From: Actinomadura sp. KC06
Lineage (GTDB): Bacteria; Actinomycetota; Actinomycetes; Streptosporangiales; Streptosporangiaceae
Direction: 5' to 3'
DNA: 40,105 bases
Assembly (NCBI RefSeq): GCF_004348735.1
Contig: NZ_SMKT01000082.1
Coordinates: forward strand, 1 to 40,105
Each line of letters starts with the position of its first letter. Position 1 is the stretch's first letter. The notes beneath the pieces were generated by a model. That model ran no database searches. It worked only from the letters and a program-made list of their open reading frames with translations, and was not told where the DNA came from. This document shows positions 31,839 through 39,576 of the stretch, one piece after another. Both the position numbers and the translations under genes were made by a program.

Positions 31839-33149
31839 ATGGATCGTGACGCGCCGCCCGCCGACGGGCGCCGGCGGATCGCCCGCACCGACGTGCTGCT
31901 CGCCGATCCGCGGCTCGCCGAGGCGGCGGGACGGATCGGCCGCGGCGTCGTCAAGGCGGCCGTCGTCGCGGCGCAGCGCCGGGCGAGGGCGGGGGAGATC
32001 CCGCCGGACGCGGTCGCCGACGCGGCGGTGGAGTCGCTGCCGCCGACCGCGTCCGGGCTGCGTCCCGTGATCAACGCGACCGGCGTCCTGCTGCACACCA
32101 ACCTCGGGCGGGCCCCGCTGTCGGACGCCGCGCGTGACGCCGTGGCGGTCGCGTCCGGCGCCACCGACGTCGAGCTCGACCTGGAGACCGGCCGCCGGGC
32201 GCGGCGCGGACGGTCGGCGCTGGCCGCCCTGCTGGAGCGGGTGCCGCGCGCGGAGGCGGCGCACGTCGTCAACAACGGCGCGGCGGCGCTCGTGCTGGCC
32301 GCGACCGCGCTCGCCGCCGGACGCGAGATCGTGATCAGCCGCGGCGAGATGGTGGAGATCGGGGACGGCTTCCGTATCCCCGGGCTGCTCGCCGCGACCG
32401 GCGCGCGGCTGCGCGAGGTCGGCACGACCAACCGGACCTCGCCGGACGACTACGCCGCGGCCGTCGGCGCCGAGACGGGCTTCATCCTCAAGGTCCATCC
32501 GTCGAACTTCCGCATGACCGGCTTCACGCGCGGCGCGGACGTCGCCGAGCTGGCCGGCCTCGGCGTCCCGGTCGTCGCCGACATCGGCTCCGGCCTCCTC
32601 GCCCCCGAACCGCTGCTGCCGGACGAGCCCGACGCCGCGTCCATGCTCAAGGCCGGCGCGCACCTCGTCACGGCCAGCGGGGACAAGCTGCTCGGCGGGC
32701 CGCAGTGCGGCATCGTCCTCGGCGAGGAGGAACTGGTGCGGCGGCTCGCGCGGCATCCGCTGGCACGTGCGCTGCGGGTCGGCAAGATGACGCTCGCCGC
32801 GCTGGAGGCGACCGTCCGCGGCCCGCGCACCCCGACCGAGCAGGCCCTCCACGCGGATGTCGAAGAACTGCGCGAGCGCGCCGGACGCCTGGCCGCCCGG
32901 CTGCGGGACGCCGGGCTGGACGCGCGGGCCGTCGAGAGCGAGGCGGCGGTCGGCGGTGGCGGTGCGCCCGGCGTCGTCCTGCCGAGCGCGGCCGTGTCGC
33001 TGCCCGAGCCGTACGCGCCCCGGCTGCGGCGGGGGACGCCCGCCGTGATGGGACGCGTCGAGGACGGCCGCTGCCTCCTCGACCTCCGCTCCGTGCCGCC
33101 GGACCAGGACGACGCCCTGGCCGGAACCGTCCTGCGAAGTGCTCGCTAA
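31839..33149 (+). CDS. selA: L-seryl-tRNA(Sec) selenium transferase
   Basis: ATG at 31839 with GGAGG (31827-31831) gives 436 residues, close to the usual SelA length; an upstream in-frame ATG at 31782 has no ribosome site. The N-terminal helical region binds tRNA. The core starts with VINATGVLLHTNLGRAPL. The PLP lysine is Lys283 in SGDKLLGGPQCG, followed by VGKMTLAALEATVR. SelA converts seryl-tRNA(Sec) to selenocysteinyl-tRNA using selenophosphate, in the cytosol. Its stop overlaps by 4 nt the stop of the convergent formate dehydrogenase, which carries an in-frame UGA needing this enzyme. selB, selD and the tRNA(Sec) gene are not in the window. Confidence 0.95.
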   Translation: MDRDAPPADGRRRIARTDVLLADPRLAEAAGRIGRGVVKAAVVAAQRRARAGEIPPDAVADAAVESLPPTASGLRPVINATGVLLHTNLGRAPLSDAARDAVAVASGATDVELDLETGRRARRGRSALAALLERVPRAEAAHVVNNGAAALVLAATALAAGREIVISRGEMVEIGDGFRIPGLLAATGARLREVGTTNRTSPDDYAAAVGAETGFILKVHPSNFRMTGFTRGADVAELAGLGVPVVADIGSGLLAPEPLLPDEPDAASMLKAGAHLVTASGDKLLGGPQCGIVLGEEELVRRLARHPLARALRVGKMTLAALEATVRGPRTPTEQALHADVEELRERAGRLAARLRDAGLDARAVESEAAVGGGGAPGVVLPSAAVSLPEPYAPRLRRGTPAVMGRVEDGRCLLDLRSVPPDQDDALAGTVLRSAR

Positions 33150-36100
33150 ACCTCGGTGCCCGTCTGGTCGGTGATCCCGGCCCGTTCCCGGTACCGGCGG
33201 ACGAGCGCCGCGGCGGCGGGCCCGCGCGGGCGCCGCCCCGGCCGGATGTCGCACGCCAGGGCCTTGGCCTCCTGGATGTGGGTGTTCGGGTCCAGGGAGA
33301 GGTGCAGCAGCTCGTTCGCCGCGTCGCCCCGGCTGTAACCGTTCGGGCCCCAGTGGTACGGCAGCCCGACCTGGTGCAGCGTCTGGCCGTCCACAGTCAG
33401 GGTCGACATCCGCTCGGTCACCAACACCCGCGCCTCGACGACGGCGCGCGGGCTGACGATCGTCGCCCAGCCGCCGTGCTCCAGGCTCCGCTTCGCCGCC
33501 AGCTCCGGCGACACCTCGCAGAAGAACTCCGGCTGCAGCTCGGCCAGGTACGGCTGCCACCGCGACATGCCGCCCGCCGTGTGGTGCTCGGTGAGCCGGT
33601 AGGTCGTCGCGACGAACGGGTACACGTCCGCGCCCGGCTCCCCGTCGACCGGCGCGTACCGGTTGTCGGGATGCGGCGCCAGCAGATGCCGGACGGGGTT
33701 GCGCTGCTGCCCGTACAGCGGGTTCGAGAACGGCGACTCCTGCGGCTCGTAGTGCGTCGGTAGCGGGCCGTCGGTCAGCCCGGCCGGGACGTAGAGCCAT
33801 GCCTTGCCGTCCGCCTGCATGATGAACGGGTCGTTGCCGGCGAGCGCGTCGGGGCCGATCGCGTCCTTGGGCGGCTGGTAGCCGGGCGGCCGGTCGGGGA
33901 TGAAGTCGGGCACATCATGGCCCGTCCATTTGCCCTGGTCGGCGTCCCACCAGACGAGCGCCTTGCGGTCGCTCCACGGGTTGCCGTCCGGGTCGGCGGA
34001 CGCGCGGTTGTAGATGATGCGGCGGTTCGCGGGCCAAGCCCAGCCCCATTCGGGCGCGACCCAGTGCTGCTCGTGGCCGGGCTTGCGGCGGGCGGGCTGG
34101 TTGACGCCGTCCGCGTAGCAGCCGCAGTAGATCCAGCAGCCGCACCTCGTGGAGCCGTCGTCCTTGAGCTGCGTGTACGTCGACAGCGGGCTCCCCTCGC
34201 CGTCGAACCCGTTGATCTCCGCCAGCACGGCCTCGGCGTCCGGCTCGTCCAAGGGGCCCTCGGTCGGGTAGTCCCACGTCAGGTCGAGCACCGGACGGTC
34301 CATCTCGTCGGACGACCCGGCCAGCTTCTCCCGGATGATCCGGCCGAGGTGGTACATGAACCACAGATCGCTGCGCGCGTCCCCGGCGGGCTCCACGGCC
34401 TTGTGGTGCCACTGCAGCATCCGCTGCGTGTTGGTGAAGCTGCCGTCCTTCTCGGTGTGCGCGGCGGCGGGCAGGAAGAAGACCTCGGTGCCGATGTCCT
34501 CGGTGCGCATCTCGCCCGTCTCGATCTCCGGGCCGTCCTTCCACCACGTCGCCGACTCGATCAGCGAGAAGTCCCGGACGACGAGCCAGTCCAGGTTCGC
34601 CATTCCCAGCCGCTGGATCTTGGCGTTCGCGGACCCGACCGCCGGGTTCTCGCCCATCAGGAAATAGCCCTTGCACACCCCGTTGATCTGCGCCATCGCC
34701 GTCTCGTACGTGCTGTGAGAACCGGTCAGCCGCGGCAGGTAATCAAAGCAGTAGTCGTTGTCCTCCGTCGCCGCGTCGCCCCAGTACGACTTCAGCAGGC
34801 TGACCATGTAGGCGCGCATATTGCCCCAGAAGCCCTTGCGCGCCGACTCGGCCTGGACGAACGCGTCCAGATCCTCGTTGGTGTGCGCGTGCGGCATCGG
34901 GATGTAGCCGGGCAGCAGGTTGAACAGCGTGGGGATGTCCGTCGAGCCCTGAATGGACGCGTGGCCGCGCAGCGCCAGGATGCCGCCGCCCGGACGTCCG
35001 ATGTTGCCGAGCAGCGACTGCAGGATCGCGGCCGTCCGGATGTACTGGACGCCGACCGTGTGCTGCGTCCAGCCGACGGCGTAGGCGAACGCGGTCGTCC
35101 GGTCCCGGCCGGAATTCTCCGTGACCATTTCGCAGACCTTCAGGAACAGGTCCTGCGGGACGCCGCAGATCCGCTCCACCATTTCCGGCGTGTACCGCGC
35201 GTAATGCCGCTTGAGCACTTGGAACACGCAGTTCGGATGCTCCAGCGACGGGTCGCGCTGCGGGTCGCCCTCGCCGATCGCCGCGCCGCCGGACCCGTGC
35301 GCCTCACCGCGGCCCGCCTCTTCCACGGACCCGACGCGCTCGTCCCACTGCATGTCCCGCTCCCCGGCCGCGGACTGGACGTTCATGCCCGCGTACTGCC
35401 AGGTCGTGTGGTCGTAGCTGCGCTGGTCCGGATTGAGGCCGGAGAAGACCCCGTCGAGGTCTTCGGTGTCGCGGAACTCGTCCGACACGATCACCGACGC
35501 GTTCGTGTACGACAGCACGTACTCGCGGAAGTACTTCTCTTTCTGCAGGACGTAATTGACGATCCCGCCGAGGAACGCGATATCGCTACCGGCCCGCAGC
35601 GGCACATGCGCGTCCGCGAGCGCGCTCGTCCGCGTGAACCGCGGATCGACATGAATCAGCTTCGCCCCACGAGCCTTCGCCTCCATCACCCACTGGAACC
35701 CGACCGGATGGCATTCGGCCATGTTCGAGCCCTGAATGACGATGCAGTCCGCGTTCTGCAGATCCTGCTGGAAGGTGGTCGCGCCGCCGCGTCCGAACGA
35801 GGTTCCCAGACCGGGAACGGTGGAGGAGTGTCAAACGCGCGCCTGATTCTCGATCTGCACCGCGCCGAGCGCGGTGAACAGCTTCTTGATCAGGTAGTTC
35901 TCCTCGTTGTCGAGGGTGGCGCCGCCGAGGCTCGCGACGCCCAGCGTCCGGCGCACGGGGACGCCTTCGTCCTCCCACTGCCAGCCGCTCCGCCGCGCCT
36001 CGATCACCCGGTCCGCGATCATCTCCATCGCGTCGCCGAGGTCGAGCCGCTCCCACCCGGTGCCGTGCGGCCGCCGGTACAGCACCCCGTACTCGCGGGC

Positions 36101-36397
36101 CGGCCCGGTGGTCAGCTGGAGGCTGGCCGAGCCCTTCGGGCACAGCCGCCCCCGGCTGACCGGCGAGTCCGGGTCGCCCTCGATCTGGGTGACCTTGCCG
36201 TCCTGGACGTACACGTCCTGCCCGCAGCCGACCGCGCAGTATGGGCAGACGGACTTCACGACCTGGTCGGCCGCACTCACCCGCGCCTCGATCCGCCCGG
36301 TTCCCGCGCTCTTGGCCGCGGCCCCCCGTCCGAGCGGGTCGTCGCCGGTGAGCTGGCGGTAGACGGGCCATGACCCGATCCAAGTGCGAACGCCCAC
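33146..36397 (-). CDS. Selenocysteine-containing formate dehydrogenase, catalytic subunit
   Basis: A single 1083-residue protein is read through UGA at 35831-35833 as selenocysteine 189: ENQARV-U-HSSTVPGLG is the standard active-site context of Sec formate dehydrogenases. GTG at 36397 is chosen because GAGGGG lies about 9 nt upstream and the N-terminus GVRTWIGSWPVYRQLTG fits actinomycete homologues. A [4Fe-4S] cluster is bound by Cys51, Cys54, Cys58 and Cys86 (VCPYCAVGC, then RLCPKG). The molybdopterin domains follow (GNIGRPGGGILALRGHAS; CGCWIYCGCYADGVNQPARR). The last 150 residues form the molybdopterin-dinucleotide domain. No twin-arginine signal is present, so it should be cytoplasmic or membrane-associated through partners. 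It oxidises formate to CO2, passing electrons to unknown partners: no Fe-S beta or membrane gamma subunit gene follows, since selA converges at the stop. Confidence 0.95.
35802..35833 (-). promoter_or_regulatory. SECIS-like selenocysteine insertion hairpin after the UGA
   Basis: On the minus strand, 12 nt after the UGA (35831-35833), GTTCCC (35813-35818) pairs with GGGAAC (35802-35807) around the loop GGTCT. Apical GGUCU is also found in the E. coli fdhF SECIS loop, at a similar distance from the UGA. SelB would bind here to direct Sec insertion. Confidence 0.8.
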
Positions 36398-36455
36398 GTC
36401 ACACCACCCCTCACCATCGGCGCGCCGGTGCACCTACCCGACGCCCGTCCCGCAA

Positions 36456-36465
36456 AACACGTGTT
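36456..36465. promoter_or_regulatory. Palindrome AACACGTGTT between divergent fdh and Zn-motif gene
   Basis: A perfect 10-bp palindrome with an ACACGTGT core in the 111-bp gap between the formate dehydrogenase start (36397) and the start of the next gene (36509). It is a candidate operator; the regulator is unknown. Confidence 0.3.
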
Positions 36466-36508
36466 ACGTTCGGCGCCGATGGGCGAAGGCGAACCAGACG
36501 AGGTGAGC

Positions 36509-36961
36509 ATGCGTACGAGCAAGTGGGGTGGTCCGGGCGGACCCCAGAGACCGGTGGGACTGTGCATGGACAGGGACCGCAGGGCGGATGACGCGGCCGA
36601 CCATTGGATGCGCCTCCTTGAGGCGCTCGAATGCGACTGCGCCGGCTGCGACGGAACCGGCTGGACGCTCAACGCGCAATGGCGGGAATGGCAGCAGCGC
36701 GCCACGGAACTGGTCGCCGTGGCCCATGCCGCGCGCCGCGCCCACGAGCTGCGTCCCGCCCAGGTCCCCGGCGGAATCGACGCCGAGCCCGCCATCGTCG
36801 CCGTGGTGGAGCGTGCCATCGCCGACCACATGAGGTCCCGTCCCGCGGAGCCCGAGGAGACCGTCTGCGACGCGTGCCGGGGCACCGGCAGGCAGCTCAC
36901 CCCCGCCGGTCACCTCTTCACCGACCTCCTGGCCCGCCACGGCTTCGTCCGCCAGTGGTGA
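36509..36961 (+). CDS. Small protein with two DnaJ-like CxxCxGxG motifs
   Basis: ATG at 36509 with GAGGTGA about 6 nt before it gives 150 residues; an upstream ATG at 36479 is possible. The motif CAGCDGTG and the later CDACRGTG both fit the CxxCxGxG pattern of DnaJ zinc ribbons, but they are separated by about 70 residues. The intervening segment is helical. The pair probably binds one zinc, bringing the ends together. No J-domain is present. It is divergent from the Sec formate dehydrogenase with a palindrome between them. A maturation or chaperone-like role is speculative. Confidence 0.65.
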   Translation: MRTSKWGGPGGPQRPVGLCMDRDRRADDAADHWMRLLEALECDCAGCDGTGWTLNAQWREWQQRATELVAVAHAARRAHELRPAQVPGGIDAEPAIVAVVERAIADHMRSRPAEPEETVCDACRGTGRQLTPAGHLFTDLLARHGFVRQW

Positions 36962-37014
36962 CCCCGAGCCGATAACGTCGATGCCTAACGCGTGTTCGAC
37001 AATCCGGAGGCACG

Positions 37015-37323
37015 ATGATCGCCCGAGTTTGGCGCGCAACCGCCACCGCGGAAGGGGCGGAAGCCTATCGCGAGCATTTCACCGCCTCGGTCCTGCCGGC
37101 GCTTCGCCGCCTCGACGGACACCGAGGCGCCTACCTGTTCCGCCGGGATTCGGACGGACGGGTGGAACTGGAGGTCATGACCCTCTGGGATTCCCTCTCC
37201 GCCATTCAGGCCTTCGCTGGAGAAGACCTGACGGCGGCCGTGGTCGAACCGGAGGCACAGGCCGCCCTCCTGGATTTCGACGAAACGGTCAGCCACCGGA
37301 CGGTCGTGGTCGACACCGTCTAG
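37015..37323 (+). CDS. Antibiotic biosynthesis monooxygenase (ABM) domain-like protein
   Basis: The product is 102 residues, with GGAGG ahead of ATG 37015. The pattern IARVWRATATAEGAEAYREHF, LDGHRGAYLFRRD, ELEVMTLWDSLSAIQAFAG and a final VVVDTV is that of dimeric alpha/beta-barrel ABM-like proteins. Some are cofactor-free monooxygenases, many are uncharacterised. Its stop lies 4 bp from the stop of the convergent NmrA-like gene. Confidence 0.8.
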   Translation: MIARVWRATATAEGAEAYREHFTASVLPALRRLDGHRGAYLFRRDSDGRVELEVMTLWDSLSAIQAFAGEDLTAAVVEPEAQAALLDFDETVSHRTVVVDTV

Positions 37324-37327
37324 GACG

Positions 37328-38080
37328 TCACTTCGCGTTCCCGGCCCGCAGCCATTCGGCGAACCGGACGCCGCCGACGACCGCGCCATCGGCCGGAATC
37401 AGACTCGCCTCCTGCAATCGCGCGCCGAAATACCGGGCCTCGGGGTCGGCGATCACCGTGCGGCCGTCGTCCTGGGCCTGGAGGAACCGGCGGACCAGCT
37501 CCTCGAAACTGAAACGATCCGGCCCCGCCACCTCGGTGATGCCCTGGGTGGGCCTGCCAAGGGCGGCCCGCGTCACCGCGTCGGCGACGTCGTCTGCCGC
37601 GATCGGCTGGATCAGCGCGTCCGGCACACGGACGGTGTCCCCATCGGTGGCGGAGTCGGCGATGGCGCCGGTGAACTCGAAGAACTGCGTCGCGTGCACG
37701 ATCGAGTAGGGAATCGGCGAACCGGCGATGAGCTCCTCCTGCGCCACCTTCGCCCGGAAATAGCCGCTGTCGGGCAGCCGCGACGTCCCCACGACCGACA
37801 GCGCGACATGGTGCCCCCCGCCCGCCTCCGCCTCCGCAGCCAGCACGTTGCGGCTGGACGTGGTGAAGAACTCCATCACGGCCGCGTCCTCGAACGACGG
37901 CGAGTTCGACACGTCGATGACCACCGACGCACCCTTGAGCACCTCTGCCAGCCCCTCACCGGTGACGGTGTTCACGCCGGTCTTGGGCGTGGCGACGACC
38001 GCCTCATGCCCCTGGCCGCCGAGCCTGGCGACGACCTTGCTCCCGATGAGCCCGCTGCCCCCGATGACCACGATCTTCAT
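37328..38080 (-). CDS. NmrA-like atypical SDR / NAD(P)-binding protein
   Basis: ATG at 38080 gives 250 residues; upstream in-frame starts lack family similarity. The N-terminus KIVVIGGSGLIGSKVVARL is a Rossmann glycine motif of the GxxGxxG type. VVIDVSNSPSFEDAAV, HHVALSVVGTSRLPDSGYFRAKVAQEELI and the PYSIVHATQFFEF stretch are typical of NmrA/atypical SDR proteins. The usual catalytic YxxxK is replaced by YFRAK, in the expected position. It binds NAD(P) and may act as a reductase or redox sensor; no partner is evident. Confidence 0.88.
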   Translation of the reverse strand: MKIVVIGGSGLIGSKVVARLGGQGHEAVVATPKTGVNTVTGEGLAEVLKGASVVIDVSNSPSFEDAAVMEFFTTSSRNVLAAEAEAGGGHHVALSVVGTSRLPDSGYFRAKVAQEELIAGSPIPYSIVHATQFFEFTGAIADSATDGDTVRVPDALIQPIAADDVADAVTRAALGRPTQGITEVAGPDRFSFEELVRRFLQAQDDGRTVIADPEARYFGARLQEASLIPADGAVVGGVRFAEWLRAGNAK

Positions 38081-38596
38081 TCCCCGAACCTCCACGATGC
38101 TCCCGTCCGGCGTCCAGACGGCCTCGAAACTCTGACAGTCGACTTTCCCAAGCAAAACCCCCCGAACCTGCCACAGCCACAGCTCATACCGGCTACCAGA
38201 TGCGACGCGCGCTCGGCCGACACGCTCAAGCCGCGTCCGAGGAGCTCCACCGGAACCACGGAACGCGACCTACCTGACCTGACCCACTTGGCGGCGTCGT
38301 ACTCCGGGTGACGGAACTGGAACCACAGGCGATGCCGGGCGAGATAGAGGTACGCAGAAGCGTCGTCAGTGGTCGAGCCGACACGTGGTTGACGGGGCCG
38401 ACACGCGCGGCGACCGTTTCCGGCCATTCCCGTATGCGCGTACGCCCTGCTCATCGCCCTCGCACAATGCCGGAACGCTTGTTGGAACGGTGTTTGTCAA
38501 AGAGCCGGTATTGACGGTCGATGATCGATGATCAAGGTGCCCGAAGTGCCTCCTTTTGTCGACAGCAGTTGGATCGAAAAGTTGAAAAGACATTGA

Positions 38597-38625
38597 TTGA
38601 CAGCACTTAACTTTCAAGGTTAGCC
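38597..38625 (+). promoter_or_regulatory. Predicted promoter of the DUF4360 gene
   Basis: TTGACA (38597-38602) is a perfect -35; 17 bp later TTAGCC (or TAGCCT with 18) is a weak -10. It predicts a leader of about 105-110 nt to the start at 38741. AAGGTTAGCCT at this point looks like half of an iron-regulator (DtxR/IdeR) box, but the other half is missing. Confidence 0.45.
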
Positions 38626-38690
38626 TTTGTTCGGATCCGGGTCTGTCGCCATTGATGGCTTCCGTTCATTCCAGACGTCAGGTGCTCCCA

Positions 38691-38705
38691 CTTCGGCCGC
38701 CGAAG
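38691..38705 (+). other. Leader hairpin CTTCGG-CCG-CCGAAG
   Basis: A perfect 6-bp stem with a 3-nt loop in the leader of the secreted-protein mRNA, about 24 nt before its ribosome site. It may stabilise the leader, but it is not tied to a known riboswitch. Confidence 0.3.
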
Positions 38706-38717
38706 GAACAGAAGCGC

Positions 38718-38731
38718 CTACTTCCGAGTAG
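38718..38731 (+). promoter_or_regulatory. UNCG-type hairpin overlapping the ribosome site
   Basis: CTACT (38718-38722), tetraloop TCCG and AGTAG (38727-38731) form a small hairpin whose 3' arm runs into the ribosome binding site AGAGGAA (38729-38735) of the DUF4360 gene. It could modulate translation or mRNA stability. Confidence 0.35.
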
Positions 38732-38740
38732 AGGAATCGC

Positions 38741-39388
38741 ATGCGTAAAGGGATGGCCATTTCTGCTGCCGCCGCCGCGCTCGCCATGACCGCGACGACC
38801 GTCACCCCCGCCGCCGCGTCCGAGGAATTTCTCGGACGCGGCCCCGAAGGCGTCACCATCGAAGTCGCGACCGTCAACGGGTCCGGGTGTCCGATCGGCA
38901 CCGCCGCGATCGCCCTGAATGAAACCAACGACGCGTTCACGGTCACCTACAGCCAGTACATCGCCCAGGCGGGTGGCTCATCCAAGCCCACCGACGGCCG
39001 TAAGAACTGCCAGATCAACATGAGGGTGCACGTCCCGCAGGGCTTCACCTACGCCGTCTCGTCGACGGACTACCGCGGCTATGCCTCATTGCAGCCCGGC
39101 GCGAGCGCCACCCAACTCGCCAGCTACTACTTCCAAGGCGATGAGCGCACCAGGGAGTTCTCGCACAACCTGGCCGGCCCTTACAAGAAGAACTGGCAGA
39201 CCAAGGACGTCGTGGACGTGTCCCAGCTCGTATGGTCACCGTGCGGCGAGCAGCGGAACTTCAACGTCAACACCGAACTGCGAGCGGAAGAGGGGACGGA
39301 CGGGTCGAAGGTCAGCTTCATCGGCATGGACTCCACCGACGGCAGCATCAAGACGACCTACCACTACTCCTGGAAGCGCTGCCAGTAA
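38741..39388 (+). CDS. Secreted DUF4360 domain protein
   Basis: The product is 215 residues. The N-terminus is a Sec signal peptide with a basic start, an Ala-rich core and a likely cleavage after PAAAS (about residue 27). The mature part fits DUF4360: GVTIEVATVNGSGCPIGTA, FTVTYSQYIAQAGG, KNCQINMRVHVPQGFTYAV and DYRGYASLQPGA. Four cysteines in the mature protein could form two disulfides. The family is exported by actinomycetes and fungi; its function is unknown. A ribosome site AGAGGA is well placed, and a terminator hairpin follows the stop. Confidence 0.9.
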   Translation: MRKGMAISAAAAALAMTATTVTPAAASEEFLGRGPEGVTIEVATVNGSGCPIGTAAIALNETNDAFTVTYSQYIAQAGGSSKPTDGRKNCQINMRVHVPQGFTYAVSSTDYRGYASLQPGASATQLASYYFQGDERTREFSHNLAGPYKKNWQTKDVVDVSQLVWSPCGEQRNFNVNTELRAEEGTDGSKVSFIGMDSTDGSIKTTYHYSWKRCQ

Positions 39389-39460
39389 TCACCGCTTCGA
39401 CACCGAGCTGGACCGTCCACCACGTCGCATGAGAGAAGCGCCCGGACGCCGATCCGATCC

Positions 39461-39498
39461 GACCGGGCCATGCCCTACGAGAAGGGCACGGCCCGGTC
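39461..39498. terminator. Strong terminator hairpin after the DUF4360 gene
   Basis: Fifteen-base arms (39461-39475 and 39484-39498; GACCGGGCC…GGCCCGGTC) pair with one mismatch around an 8-nt loop, 72 bp after the stop. A following U-tract is absent, as is common in high-GC genomes. Confidence 0.75.
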
Positions 39499-39576
39499 CC
39501 GCTCGCGCGCAACGGACGTCTCCGGGGAGCGTCTTACGGGCGCCGCAAGGAAGGCTCCGGGGGTATAGATGTACCC

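Larger units (their letters stand above)
38081..38740. other. 660-bp region without a convincing gene
   Basis: Short open frames exist on both strands but none shows a family pattern, a good ribosome site and normal codon use together. The stretch from about 38500 to 38640 is markedly AT-richer than the rest of the window and contains a promoter for the downstream secreted protein. The half at 38260-38460 might be a decayed gene; I cannot identify it. Confidence 0.5.

Noticed and set aside
35831..35833. In-frame stop suggesting a pseudogene of formate dehydrogenase
   Set aside because: The UGA is in the exact selenocysteine context with a SECIS-like hairpin, and selA is adjacent.
38077..38454. 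Possible leftward gene of 125 codons in the 660-bp gap
   Set aside because: No ribosome site, no family resemblance and overlap with the start of the NmrA-like gene region; composition is unlike neighbouring genes.
38613..38631. Full iron-regulator (DtxR/IdeR) box
   Set aside because: Only the left half matches well; about 10 of 19 positions agree overall.
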